Source: Streptomyces cavernae (lineage in GTDB: Bacteria; Actinomycetota; Actinomycetes; Streptomycetales; Streptomycetaceae). From it: 64,000 nt of DNA. The DNA lies in assembly GCF_004023625.1 (NCBI RefSeq), contig NZ_RPDJ01000042.1, forward strand, positions 1 to 64,000, in the 5' to 3' direction. The translations under genes and the position numbers were made by a program. Positions 44,628-52,909 of this stretch are shown piece by piece (position 1 is the first letter of the stretch; the number at the start of each line of letters is the position of its first letter). A model generated the notes under the pieces. The model had not been told where the DNA came from and ran no database searches. It was given only the letters and a program-made list of their open reading frames with translations.

Positions 44628-46148
44628 TCAGGGAGCGTCGACCATGCCGTACTTCGGCACGGTCACCGTGCGGGCCCCCGGCGTGCCGCCGAGGACGACC
44701 TTGCGGTACGTGACGTTGTTGGCCGTGCTCTCCTCCTTGAGCCGGTTGTCGGGGTTGGCGATGACCTGGATGTAGTAGGTGCCGTTCGGCAGATCCGTGA
44801 CATCGAAGGACTGGCCGGGCCGGGACTGCTCGTAGGTGTCGCCGCTGCCGATGTCGAGCACCTCGCGCACGGAGACGGAGGTCTCCTCACCGCAGGCGCT
44901 TTCGAGGTCGGTGCTTTCCGGGTGCCAGTTGGCGTTCTTCACCGTGTAGTCGATGGCGTCGGTGTTGGCCAGGCAGAACGCCTCCTTGCCGCTGCGGACT
45001 ATCTCCTTTTTGTCCGCGCCGACCAGCCGGTAGCTGGCGAAGTCGGTGAAGTGCCAGTGGTCGTGGAGGTCCCGGGCGTCCCACTCCATCGTGCCGGCGG
45101 GCGTGTACCCGACCTGCGTGCCCTTGGCGTCGTAGAAGTACTGGTACGCGTCCATCTTCTCCTGGCCGGCACGGCGGAACCCGTCCACGACCAGCGGCGA
45201 GGCGCCGCCGTTCCAGACGGTGGCGCCGAAGGCGAGGTAATCCTTCTTCGGGACCGTTTCGCCGTCGCCCTCTCCTCCGTCGGTTATGGAGATGCCGAAC
45301 GCCGGAAGGGCACGCAGGTCGGGCTTGGGCGCGTTGGGCGGTACCTCTGCCTTGCCGGACGGACGGCGGGCGGCCGGCTTCGGGTTCTTCGACTCGTTCT
45401 CCTGCCCGCGCTGGACGCCGGCCAGACCCCGGCCCTCGCCGGAGTCCTGCCCGCGGATCGTCACCTTGATGGTCTGGGTCTCGTTCGGCATACCGAACAG
45501 GTCGCGGTACTTCTTCGCCACCGATACCTTCGCGGTGTAGACGCCGGCGGGCAGGTCGAGCGCGTCCTCATCACGGAACCCCGGGGACGTGGCTGCCGCC
45601 CAGCCCTTCTCGACACCCCATACCCCACCGAGCGCGAACGGGTTGCTGGCGCAGACCGAGGGGTACTTCGAGGTGGTCGGGGCGTCCGGCCGGATCCGGC
45701 CCGCCCGGTCGTTCGGGCAGAACGACTGCGTGGTGTCGGCCACCTTCGCGCCCGACGCGTCGCTGAGGCTGACCTCGAGGAAGTTCGGCAGGCCGGAGAA
45801 GTCCTTCACCAGGCCCTCGGGCAGGGTCTTGGTCACCGTCCGGCTACCGGAGCGGATCACCTGCGACGCGACGACGGGGTCGTCGTAGGACTTGCGTGTC
45901 ACCTTCATTTCCAGCGGTCCACCGTCGACCGTGATGTAGGTGCCGAGGTTCAGGTAGACCCCCCGCTCACCTCGCCATGGGCTGAGGGTCACCGAGGAGG
46001 AAGAGGCGATCAGGTTGAGCTTCGGCGTACCCGCCTGGGGCGCCGCTCCCGCGCCGGGCGCCACGACGGTTCCGGCGGCGGCGACTGTGAAGGCGGCGGC
46101 GGCGATGATCGCCGAACGCCGTAAGGCCCGGGGGTGGTGTCTGGTCAT
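44628..46148 (-). CDS. secreted lysyl oxidase family protein
   Basis: A 506-residue exported protein. Signal peptide with Arg-rich start (MTRHHPRALRRSAIIAAAAF, core VAAAGTVVAPGAGAA). The C-terminal 250 residues carry the lysyl oxidase domain with the copper motif DLHDHWHFTDFASY, then CLANTDAIDYTVKNANWHPE and GTYYIQVIANPDNRLKE. Animal lysyl oxidases cross-link collagen; bacterial ones have unknown substrates, perhaps cell-surface amines. Start at 46148 by signal peptide. It is the only gene between att-like repeats B and C. Confidence 0.88.
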   Translation of the reverse strand: MTRHHPRALRRSAIIAAAAFTVAAAGTVVAPGAGAAPQAGTPKLNLIASSSSVTLSPWRGERGVYLNLGTYITVDGGPLEMKVTRKSYDDPVVASQVIRSGSRTVTKTLPEGLVKDFSGLPNFLEVSLSDASGAKVADTTQSFCPNDRAGRIRPDAPTTSKYPSVCASNPFALGGVWGVEKGWAAATSPGFRDEDALDLPAGVYTAKVSVAKKYRDLFGMPNETQTIKVTIRGQDSGEGRGLAGVQRGQENESKNPKPAARRPSGKAEVPPNAPKPDLRALPAFGISITDGGEGDGETVPKKDYLAFGATVWNGGASPLVVDGFRRAGQEKMDAYQYFYDAKGTQVGYTPAGTMEWDARDLHDHWHFTDFASYRLVGADKKEIVRSGKEAFCLANTDAIDYTVKNANWHPESTDLESACGEETSVSVREVLDIGSGDTYEQSRPGQSFDVTDLPNGTYYIQVIANPDNRLKEESTANNVTYRKVVLGGTPGARTVTVPKYGMVDAP

Positions 46149-46566
46149 GAGTGCTCTTTCTGCGTCTGGTCGGGACGGCCGTGCACTTCTTGCGGCACCG
46201 AGGGGGACCCTCACGTGCCATCTGTGAACAGTGTGAGAAGTCGCTTCAGGTTGCTCGGCAGCCGAAAGTGCCCTGAATGTCGGCTGTTTGCCGCTGTCAG
46301 CTCGGTGTTCCCAAGGGCGGCAAGACCCGGGACGGCCGCTTCCGGACCCCGTGGCCGACGTGCTCAGGGCCCACGATCCGCTCTCGTCGCGGCCGGAGTA
46401 ATTCCCGGTCCGGAGACCAACCTCGGTCCGGGGTTTTCGACTGGAGCAAAGCGCAGCGGCGGCTCACACAGAAGCCACCGCACTCGCTGACGTACAACAC
46501 GGGCCCAGACGGCGTACTCGCAGGGTGATCCCAACTCGTCTGCGGCGAGAGCCGCACGGTCGGCCT
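46149..46566. other. upstream region of the lysyl oxidase gene
   Basis: About 420 bp without a gene. A few short frames are open but G+C and third-base pattern do not support them. It presumably includes the lysyl oxidase promoter. Confidence 0.4.
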
Positions 46567-46740
46567 CACGGCCCACAGGCCCACGGCTCTCTACTGGCCG
46601 CCTCGTTGGCGAGAAACCGCCAGTAGAGAGCTTGTGGGGTCGAGGGTCGACTTCTCCGGGCCGGAGAAGACCACGGCTTATCCAGCTTCGGTCGCCGGCG
46701 CCTGACCTGTGCCTGACCGGCGGTCCGGTCGGCGTTGCCG
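46567..46740. repeat. att-like repeat C (putative attR)
   Basis: CACGGCCCACAGGCCCACGGCTC-like flank, then GTGGGGTCGAGGG, then core GGGCCGGAGAAGACCACGG (46658-46676), reading GPEKTTAYPASVAGA to TGA at 46703. It shares GCCGGAGAAGAC and the codon count to the stop with repeats A and B, and about 30 bp after the stop. Confidence 0.6.
46587..46630. repeat. 12-bp inverted repeat near attR
   Basis: CTCTCTACTGGC and GCCAGTAGAGAG, perfect, with a 20-base loop. A related word (CTACTGGCGGGTTTTCGC) occurs near 35930 inside the left end, compared with CTACTGGCGGTTTCTCGC here on the minus strand. Confidence 0.6.
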
Positions 46741-46781
46741 GTGATTGTCGGTCGTACTCCCGCCCTGATGTCCCGTCCTGA

Positions 46782-47357
46782 TCAGGTGTTCGGCTCCAGC
46801 TTGCAGGGGGAGATCTTGCCCTTGAAGAGGGAGTAGGCGAAGCCGGCGGGGCTGGCGCCCTCTGCGGCGTAGTTGTCGATCCTCAACGTGTCGCCCTGCT
46901 TCAGGGTCTTCTTCCACTTCTTCGCCTTCTCCGTCGGCGGACCCGCCGGCTCGTCCACCGCGGCGGGGTCGATCCCGACGATCTGGGCCAGCAGTTGGGC
47001 CTCGGGAACGGCGCACCGCATCTTGCTCGGCACCTGGTTCACCTGGGTGTTGACACCCGCCTCCTCCAGCTTGCGCACCAGGTCCTGCTGCTCGGGCCCG
47101 CTGAGAACGATGTCATCCAGCTTGAGAGTGACAGTGCCGTCGGAGTTCTTCTCGACCGCGTACGCGGGCGTGGTCCCCGCACCCGGCATGGCGACGACGG
47201 CGGCCGCCGCCACACCGCAGGTGGCCAGAGCGATGCCCACGCGGCCCGGGGTAACCACACGGCGGGCCGTGGAGGGTACGGGGCCGTCCTCGGCCGCCCG
47301 CAGCGCCACCTCACCCTTGAGTTCGTTCAGCAGTCGGTCTTCGAACATCGTGTTCAC
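46782..47357 (-). CDS. CU044_5270 family membrane protein, ECF sigma partner
   Basis: A 191-residue protein: short cytoplasmic part, one membrane helix (VGIALATCGVAAAAVVAMPG) and an extracytoplasmic domain with AYAVEKNSDGTVTLKLDDIV. Members of this family regularly sit next to ECF sigma genes and may be anti-sigma-like. The GTG at 47357 follows GAGGGG and overlaps the sigma stop by 4 bp, so the two are coupled. The extracytoplasmic part has two cysteines (MRCAVPE, SPCKLEPN). Confidence 0.82.
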   Translation of the reverse strand: MNTMFEDRLLNELKGEVALRAAEDGPVPSTARRVVTPGRVGIALATCGVAAAAVVAMPGAGTTPAYAVEKNSDGTVTLKLDDIVLSGPEQQDLVRKLEEAGVNTQVNQVPSKMRCAVPEAQLLAQIVGIDPAAVDEPAGPPTEKAKKWKKTLKQGDTLRIDNYAAEGASPAGFAYSLFKGKISPCKLEPNT

Positions 47358-47938
47358 GCGTTTCCCCTCATATACGAAATTGATGTGACTTCAGAACCCG
47401 GCAACCCGCCCTGCTGCTCTGCGCGCTTGGCCGCCGCGCGCAGGGTCTTGCGGGCGCGGTGCAGCCGCACCCGTGCCGCGACCGGGCCTATGCCGAGAGC
47501 CTTCGCGGCTTCCGAGACGGTCAGCTGGTCCACGACGACGAGTTCGAGGACCGCCCGCTCGCCCTCCGGGAGCCCGGCGAGCGCCTCACGGTGGCGCCGT
47601 GCGGCGGCCTCGGCGTCGATGCGCTCCTCGAGCCGGACGACGTCGTCCGGCTCGAGGAGCCGGCGCCCGGCGACACGGGCGTTGGCCCGCGACTCGCGGG
47701 CGGCCCGTCGCCACTCGGCCGATACGGCGTTGCGCGCTATGCCGTACAGCCAGGCCGTCTCGCTCCCGCGGCCCGGGCGGTAGGTGTCCGCCGAGTCGAG
47801 CATCGCCAAGAACACCTCGGCGGTGACGTCGGCGACCAGATGCGGATCGGTGATCCGCCGCGCCACGAACCGCGTCACGCCGTCGACATGACGTCGGTAG
47901 AACTCCTCGAACGCGGCAGGATCCCTTACTAAGTGCAC
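47354..47938 (-). CDS. ECF RNA polymerase sigma factor
   Basis: A 194-residue sigma-70 family ECF factor: region 2 FEEFYRRHVDGVTRFVARRI, then DVTAEVFLAMLDS and ETAWLYGIARNAVSAEWRRA; region 4 LPEGERAVLELVVVDQLTVS, then EAAKALGIGPVAARVRLHRA. The GTG at 47938 follows GAGGGAG. It is co-transcribed with a CU044_5270 membrane protein that probably controls its release. Its signal and target promoters are unknown. Confidence 0.93.
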   Translation of the reverse strand: MHLVRDPAAFEEFYRRHVDGVTRFVARRITDPHLVADVTAEVFLAMLDSADTYRPGRGSETAWLYGIARNAVSAEWRRAARESRANARVAGRRLLEPDDVVRLEERIDAEAAARRHREALAGLPEGERAVLELVVVDQLTVSEAAKALGIGPVAARVRLHRARKTLRAAAKRAEQQGGLPGSEVTSISYMRGNA

Positions 47939-48093
47939 GCGATCGCTCCCTCTGCTTTCACCCGGATCACCGGCCGGGCGGACGCTCCGCCCGGGAGGCC
48001 GCCCCGGCTCCGGGCCGGCCTACACCTCTTCTTGGTCGATGGTCGGAAAGGTGTTACAGGATCCTTCGGGGAGATGTTCTTCGGGCGCCCAAG

Positions 48094-48253
48094 CCCCTTG
48101 GGGGTCTGGCGGGAGGCGCTCACGCTCCTTGGGAGGTTGGGGGCGCGGGCGGCTACGCCCCTTGGGGGTCTGGCGGGAGGCGCCCACGCTCCTTGGGAGG
48201 TTGGGGGCGCGGGCGGCTACGCCCCTTGGGCGTCTGGCGCGCAGGCGGCTACC
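48094..48253. repeat. 64-bp tandem repeat, about 2.5 copies
   Basis: Units at 48094-48157 and 48158-48221 are identical except one base (CTCAC/CCCAC); a third, partial unit starts at 48222. Each begins CCCCTTGGGGGTCTGGCGGG and contains palindromic CCCCTTGGGG and CTCCTTGGGAGG. Located between the NlpC/P60 gene and the ECF sigma promoter. Confidence 0.88.
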
Positions 48254-48294
48254 GGGTAGTTGGGCGCGCCCGCGAGCGCCGGCGGCCAGGCGGC

Positions 48295-49353
48295 TCACCG
48301 CCGCGCGGGCTCCCCGCCCGGGTCGGGACGTACGGCACCGAGCACCGGGTTGGCCGCGATCGGCGACACCGTCACCGTGGTCCCAGGACGGGGCGCCTGC
48401 ACCACCTTCCCACCGCCGAGGTACATGGCCACGTGCGTGGCGTCGGGGAAGTACACGACGAGGTCCCCGGGCCGCAGTTCGTGCAGGGACACACGCCGCA
48501 GCCGGGCCCACTGGGCCTGGCTGGTCCGCGGGATCGGCCGCCCGGCGTTCGCCCACGCCCGGGAGGTGAGTCCCGAACAGTCGTAGCCGTGGGGGCCCGT
48601 GGCACCCCACACATACGGTTTGCCGATCTGCCGGAGGGCGTAGCGCACCGCGGCCTCGCCCGCCGGCGACGGGGTGCGCGTGCCGCCCAGGACCCCCGAT
48701 GTGATCATCGTCCGCTGTGCCCGTGCCACCTCGCGCCGCTCCGACGCGGCTACCGCGGCGCGCTGTTCGGCGTTGAGCGACGCGAGAAGTTTCTCGACCT
48801 CCGCGAGCCGCTCGCGTACCGCGTCGCGTGACTTCTTCTGCCGTTCGGCGAGGGCGAGTTGACCGTCCAGGGCGGTCCGTGCGCGCACCGCCAGCCGGGC
48901 GGTGGTGCGTTCGTCCTCGGTGAGCCGGTTCACGGTCTCGGCCCGCTCACGCGCCAACTGCCGGATCACATGCCCCTGTTCGAGAGCGCGCTGTGGGTCG
49001 TCGGCGAGGAACATACGCATGAGCGGGGTGATGTCGTCGGCACCCTGGTACTGCTGGCGGGCGAGCCGTCCGGCGGCGTCTCGGCTGTGGTGGAGCGAGA
49101 TCCGGGCCCTGGCGAGGCGCCGGCCGATGCGGGCGACCTCGGCCCGCTGCGTTCTCAGCCTCTCCTCGGTGGCGTTGTACCTCTCGGTGGCCCGCTCGGC
49201 CTCCCGGTACAGCCGCCCGAGGTCCGCCAGCAGTTCACCGGCGGAGCGCTCGGCGGGCTTCGGCACGGCCGCCACGGGAGTGGGGGCGAGGACAGCACCG
49301 GCCGCCATCGCCGCCGTGCACACCAGACGCAGCAGGGTTCCCGACAATGACAT
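48295..49353 (-). CDS. secreted NlpC/P60 peptidoglycan hydrolase
   Basis: A 352-residue exported cell-wall hydrolase. Signal peptide (LLRLVCTAAMAAGAVLAPTP), a long coiled coil (LYREAERATERYNATEERLR and onward to about residue 220), then the NlpC/P60 domain: YALRQIGKPYVWGATGPHGY, catalytic Cys in YDCSGLTSRAW, GDLVVYFPDATHVAMYLG with the catalytic His. The coiled coil may block or position the domain, as in RipA-like enzymes. GGAGGTG precedes the ATG. No partner in the operon is evident. Confidence 0.92.
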   Translation of the reverse strand: MSLSGTLLRLVCTAAMAAGAVLAPTPVAAVPKPAERSAGELLADLGRLYREAERATERYNATEERLRTQRAEVARIGRRLARARISLHHSRDAAGRLARQQYQGADDITPLMRMFLADDPQRALEQGHVIRQLARERAETVNRLTEDERTTARLAVRARTALDGQLALAERQKKSRDAVRERLAEVEKLLASLNAEQRAAVAASERREVARAQRTMITSGVLGGTRTPSPAGEAAVRYALRQIGKPYVWGATGPHGYDCSGLTSRAWANAGRPIPRTSQAQWARLRRVSLHELRPGDLVVYFPDATHVAMYLGGGKVVQAPRPGTTVTVSPIAANPVLGAVRPDPGGEPARR

Positions 49354-49450
49354 CACCTCCGCTGCGGGACGGCCCCTCCGCCCCGCAGGGGGAGGACTAG
49401 CGGGTCCGGCCGGACCGTGCGCGGAGGCTCGGCGGTGCGGGCCGGGGAGG

Positions 49451-49813
49451 TCACTCGTCGGCGGCATCCGCCCCGGCGTCCGGCGTAACGCCCGGGCCGG
49501 GGCCGGACGGACGCTCGGGTTTTGACCAAGGCCACTTGAGCCGACGGCCCTTGTCGCCCTCGGGGTCGAACGCGTACTTCCAGCCCTGGTGAAGGCCGAG
49601 ACTCCCCCAGGCGCGGCTGAGCTTGCCCGGGGGGACCCCCATGCTCGTGCCCGCCTGCACCCGCCGGTAGACGAGCACGGTCGGCGGACCCCCGGCCGCG
49701 TCCGGCACCGGCACGCGATAGGTCTTCGGCGGATGCCCGGTCGGCCCGAGCAGCACGGGCAGCACCCGCCCGTCGAGGGGGCCGCCTTCGAACAGGGTGT
49801 CTTCGCTCTTCAC
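49451..49813 (-). CDS. hypothetical protein
   Basis: A 120-residue soluble protein starting GTG: VKSEDTLFEGGPLDGRVLPV, then LVYRRVQAGTSMGVPPGKLS. No known domain recognised; the FEGGPLDGR opening occurs in several small actinomycete and phage-related hypothetical proteins. The tail is Pro/Gly/Asp-rich. Ten bases separate it from the TetR gene upstream on the same strand, so it may be in that transcript. Confidence 0.6.
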   Translation of the reverse strand: MKSEDTLFEGGPLDGRVLPVLLGPTGHPPKTYRVPVPDAAGGPPTVLVYRRVQAGTSMGVPPGKLSRAWGSLGLHQGWKYAFDPEGDKGRRLKWPWSKPERPSGPGPGVTPDAGADAADE

Positions 49814-49823
49814 CGGACCAGTG

Positions 49824-50549
49824 TCACAGCAGATGCCGGGCGTCCCCGACAACCGGCAGCACCCGGCGGGCCAGTCCGCCGACGGGACCGTCGGCGGACT
49901 CCAGCACCAGGGCGGCCCGTACGACGCCGGCGGTCTGCGCGTCCCGGCCCGCGGTGGCCAGCAGACTGGCCACGAACTGCTCGACGAGCCAGTCCCGCAA
50001 CTCCTCGACGGGCGGCCGCTTTCCCTCGTCGAGCCAGATCAACGAGGCGCCCTCCACGGCACTGATCCACATCCGCACGGTCATCCTGAGCCGGGGGCCC
50101 GGCTCGCCGGCGCGGAGGTGACTCAGGATGTGCTCGGCGGCCGCCCGCCGCACCCCGTCGACTATGGCGGTGGTCCGTGACGTCTCCACCACGCTCCCGC
50201 CCTGCAACAGGGCGCTGAACCCGGCGTCGTGCTCGTCGACGAAGGCGAGATAACGGTCGAGGGCGTTGCCGAGCCGGCGGGTGAGCGGGCCCTGCGGAGG
50301 CTCCGCGAAACAGTGCTCGAGCTCGTCGGCGGCGGTGCGCAGCGCGGCCTCGTACAGCTGCTGCTTCCCACCCGGGAAGTACCGGTACACCAGCGGCCGT
50401 GAGACTCCCGCCGCCTCCGCCACGTCGTCGAGGGAGACCTCCTCGGGGGCCCGGTGGGCGAAGAGGGTGAGCGCGGCCTCGAGCAGTTGGCTGCGCCGCT
50501 CCTCGACACTGAGCCGGCGGTAGGCGGGTGTGGGGGCCTGCGGGGTCAT
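49824..50549 (-). CDS. TetR-family regulator of the diiron module
   Basis: A 241-residue TetR protein: RRSQLLEAALTLFAHRAPEE, then VSLDDVAEAAGVSRPLVYRY, then an all-helical ligand domain. It lies about 100 bp downstream of an AurF-like diiron oxygenase on the same strand. An imperfect inverted repeat between the two divergent diiron genes is its likely operator. The ATG at 50549 is preferred over upstream frames that lack similarity. Confidence 0.88.
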   Translation of the reverse strand: MTPQAPTPAYRRLSVEERRSQLLEAALTLFAHRAPEEVSLDDVAEAAGVSRPLVYRYFPGGKQQLYEAALRTAADELEHCFAEPPQGPLTRRLGNALDRYLAFVDEHDAGFSALLQGGSVVETSRTTAIVDGVRRAAAEHILSHLRAGEPGPRLRMTVRMWISAVEGASLIWLDEGKRPPVEELRDWLVEQFVASLLATAGRDAQTAGVVRAALVLESADGPVGGLARRVLPVVGDARHLL

Positions 50550-50650
50550 ACGGGGCAGCGTAATCGCCGTGCGGCGCCGCTGCCTGGGGTGGCGGGGCGG
50601 ATGGCAGGGCGGGTGGCCGGCGGATGGCCGGCGGGTGGCCGGGCGGAGCC

Positions 50651-51577
50651 CTACGCCAGCAGCCCGGAAGACCTCCACAATCGTCGCCCCGCGCCCCGCA
50701 ACACCCCGATGTCATCCAGGAAGTCGGTCAGGCGCTTCGCTCCGGTCTGCATCACCTCGCGCCGGTGCCCGCTCGCCCGCACCTGGGCGACGGCCTCCCG
50801 GCGGTCGAGACCGACATTCGTGTACACCTGCGGATTGACGAAGGCGAGGGAGAGGACCCGGGCCGCCTCCCCGCTGCTGATCCGCGTCAGCTCCCGCTCC
50901 CAGCGCGGAGCGGTCACCATCTGCCGCCGCAACTCCTCACGCGCGTACCGCACATGCCGTGCCTCCTCCACCACGTGGATCCGCGTCACCCCGCGCACCA
51001 GCGGCTGCACCCGCTCGTCCGGAAACGTCAGCCGCTGCATCCAGTCGAGGATCTCCTCACCGAGCAGTGTGCACGCGAACGAACCGGGCGTCGTGGACAC
51101 CGTCTTCAGCACCCGCGCCAGATTGTGGTGCAGCCGCGACACCGGATACCCGGGCACGCCGCTCTTCTCGATGAACCGCGCGAACATCATCGAGTGCCGG
51201 CACTCGTCCGCGATCTCGGTGAGCGCATAGCGCACATGCGCGCTGGTCACGGACTTGTCGTAGATGTGCCGCACCAGCAGCTGCATCAGGATGATCTCGA
51301 ACCAGATGCCGAGCGAGGCCAGCGAGGCCGCCTCGTGGCGCGCGAGGTCCATGCGCTGCCGCTCGGACATCCGCCGCCACAACGGGGTGTCGTAGAGCGA
51401 GACCAGCTCGGGCGGCCAGAACCACTTGCCGTCCTCGAAGGGCGCATCCCAGTCCAGCTCCCGGTCGGGGTCGAAGGAGTGCCTGGCGGAGGATTCCAGC
51501 AACCGCCGGGCGACCGACTCGCGGTCCTTGAGGACACCGAGCGCGTCACTGAGGTCGTGCACGTTACCGTGGGTCAC
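50651..51577 (-). CDS. AurF-like diiron oxygenase
   Basis: A 308-residue ferritin-like diiron protein of the AurF (p-aminobenzoate N-oxygenase) type. Metal-ligand motifs are visible in ALTEIADECRHSMMFARFIE and IHVVEEARHVRYAREELR, plus a first Glu in helix ARHEAASLASLGIWFEIILM. AurF-type enzymes oxidise aryl amines; others act on lipids or in desaturation. The substrate is unknown. The GTG at 51577 puts the candidate operator just upstream of the gene; frame opens at 51652. It is divergent from a second diiron gene. Confidence 0.82.
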   Translation of the reverse strand: MTHGNVHDLSDALGVLKDRESVARRLLESSARHSFDPDRELDWDAPFEDGKWFWPPELVSLYDTPLWRRMSERQRMDLARHEAASLASLGIWFEIILMQLLVRHIYDKSVTSAHVRYALTEIADECRHSMMFARFIEKSGVPGYPVSRLHHNLARVLKTVSTTPGSFACTLLGEEILDWMQRLTFPDERVQPLVRGVTRIHVVEEARHVRYAREELRRQMVTAPRWERELTRISSGEAARVLSLAFVNPQVYTNVGLDRREAVAQVRASGHRREVMQTGAKRLTDFLDDIGVLRGAGRRLWRSSGLLA

Positions 51578-51588
51578 AGCTGTTATGA

Positions 51589-51611
51589 GACTACCTGTCA
51601 GCAAGGTCGTC
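51589..51611. promoter_or_regulatory. candidate TetR operator between divergent diiron genes
   Basis: GACTACCT and AGGTCGTC (7 of 8 positions symmetric) separated by seven bases, 12 bp upstream of the AurF-like start and about 45 bp upstream of the other gene. Confidence 0.45.
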
Positions 51612-51654
51612 AATCCCTCGCGCATGCACTCGTTGACGCGACCTTCCGGCACGT

Positions 51655-52776
51655 GTGAGCGTGTCGGACATGTCTACGCATGACCTGTACGCCAAGGATC
51701 CCGACGGCCCGTTCTGGCAGGTGCCCGTCGCGGGTGCGGCACGGTTCAGCTGGGAGTACGACGAAGGCCGCGACCGCCTGCTCGCCCTGTACCAGAAGGG
51801 CAAGGACAAGCAGTGGGACGGCGCACTGCGCATCGACTGGGAGTTGGAGGTCGACCCCTGCAACGCGCTGGGCACGCCCGACGAGGCGATGTCGCTGTAC
51901 GGGACCCGGTACTGGGCGAAGCTCACCGAGCGCGACAAGGGCGAACTGCGTCGGCACTACGCGGCATGGCAGTTCAGCCAGTTCCTGCACGGTGAGCAGG
52001 GCGCCATGATCTGCGCGGCACGCATCGTCGAGTCCGTCCCCGACATGGACGCCAAGTTCTACTCGGCGACGCAGACGATGGACGAGGCGCGACACGCGGA
52101 GATCTTCACCCGGTTCCTGCACGAGAAGATCGGCACGGTCTACCCGATCAATGACAGCCTCCAGTCCCTGCTGGGCGACACACTGCGCGACTCCCGCTGG
52201 GACATGCCCTACCTCGGCATGCAGGTCCTGATCGAGGGACTGGCCCTCGCCGCCTTCGGCGCCATCCGCGACACCACGGACAAGCCGCTGCCCCTGCAGA
52301 TCCTGGCGTACGTCATGCAGGACGAGGCACGGCACGTGGCCTTCGGCCGGATGGCGCTGCGCGACTACTACAAGCAGCTCACCGACACCGAGCTCCGCGA
52401 ACGCGAGGAATTCGTCATCGAGGGCTGCCACCTGATGCGCGACCGCCTGCGCGGCGTGGAGGTCCTGGAGAACTTCGGGATCCCCAGGGCGGAGGCGGAG
52501 CGGTTCAGCGAGGAGTCCGGGTTCCTGCGGCTCTTCAGGAAGTTGCTGTTCAGCCGGATCGTGCCCTGTGTGAAGGACATCGGCCTGTGGGGGAGGCGTC
52601 TGCAGGAGGCCTACGTGGACATGGGCGTCCTCGAGATGGGCGACTCCGACCTGGACCTCCTGATGACCCAGGACGAGGAGATCGCGGAACGCCTCGACGC
52701 GGAGCGCTTCGCGGCGGAGGAGCGGGAACGGGCCGCGGAGGTGGCCGAGGTGATCGAGTCCGGGGCGCGTCCCTGA
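51655..52776 (+). CDS. ferritin-like diiron protein
   Basis: A 373-residue protein with two DEARH motifs: QTMDEARHAEIFTRFLHE near residue 145 and VMQDEARHVAFGRMALRD near residue 225, plus HGEQGAM as source of the first Glu. This is the four-helix carboxylate-bridged diiron fold of ribonucleotide-reductase-like oxidases and desaturases. The last 40 residues are acidic. GTG at 51655 or 51661, or ATG at 51670 may be the start; no Shine-Dalgarno is clear. Divergent from the AurF-like gene and probably under the same TetR regulator. Confidence 0.8.
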   Translation: MSVSDMSTHDLYAKDPDGPFWQVPVAGAARFSWEYDEGRDRLLALYQKGKDKQWDGALRIDWELEVDPCNALGTPDEAMSLYGTRYWAKLTERDKGELRRHYAAWQFSQFLHGEQGAMICAARIVESVPDMDAKFYSATQTMDEARHAEIFTRFLHEKIGTVYPINDSLQSLLGDTLRDSRWDMPYLGMQVLIEGLALAAFGAIRDTTDKPLPLQILAYVMQDEARHVAFGRMALRDYYKQLTDTELREREEFVIEGCHLMRDRLRGVEVLENFGIPRAEAERFSEESGFLRLFRKLLFSRIVPCVKDIGLWGRRLQEAYVDMGVLEMGDSDLDLLMTQDEEIAERLDAERFAAEERERAAEVAEVIESGARP

Positions 52777-52909
52777 GCGTCCGCCCGACGCGGTCCGCGC
52801 ACGTCCCGTCGTAGCCCGCCGTCACAACCGGCGCCACGCACCTGCACCGCCCTCACCGTCGAACTCGCGGAGCCCGACGCCATGCTCCGCGTCTTCGAGG
52901 GTTGCGGAT
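52777..52909. other. short gap between convergent genes
   Basis: 133 bp. The plus strand reads LTVELAEPDAMLRVFEG near 52850, which resembles a fragment of a GNAT domain, too short to call. Confidence 0.3.

Larger units (their letters stand above)
35551..46705. mobile_element. putative tandem array of two decayed integrative elements
   Basis: Bounded by three direct repeats of the monooxygenase 3' end (A 35503, B 44385, C 46658). B shares its downstream flank with A, and its upstream flank with C, as expected if two related elements sit side by side (attL, hybrid, attR). Interior genes are accessory, G+C is visibly lower around 36.2-44.2 kb, and IS remnants abound. No integrase or replication gene survives, so the elements are presumably immobile. 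Confidence 0.55.

Noticed and set aside
44462..44713. 83-residue frame downstream of repeat B
   Set aside because: Antisense to the 3' end of the lysyl oxidase gene and arginine-rich shadow composition.
48094..48253. CRISPR array
   Set aside because: Units are contiguous with no unique spacers; simple tandem repeat, as are the 18-bp and 27-bp arrays.
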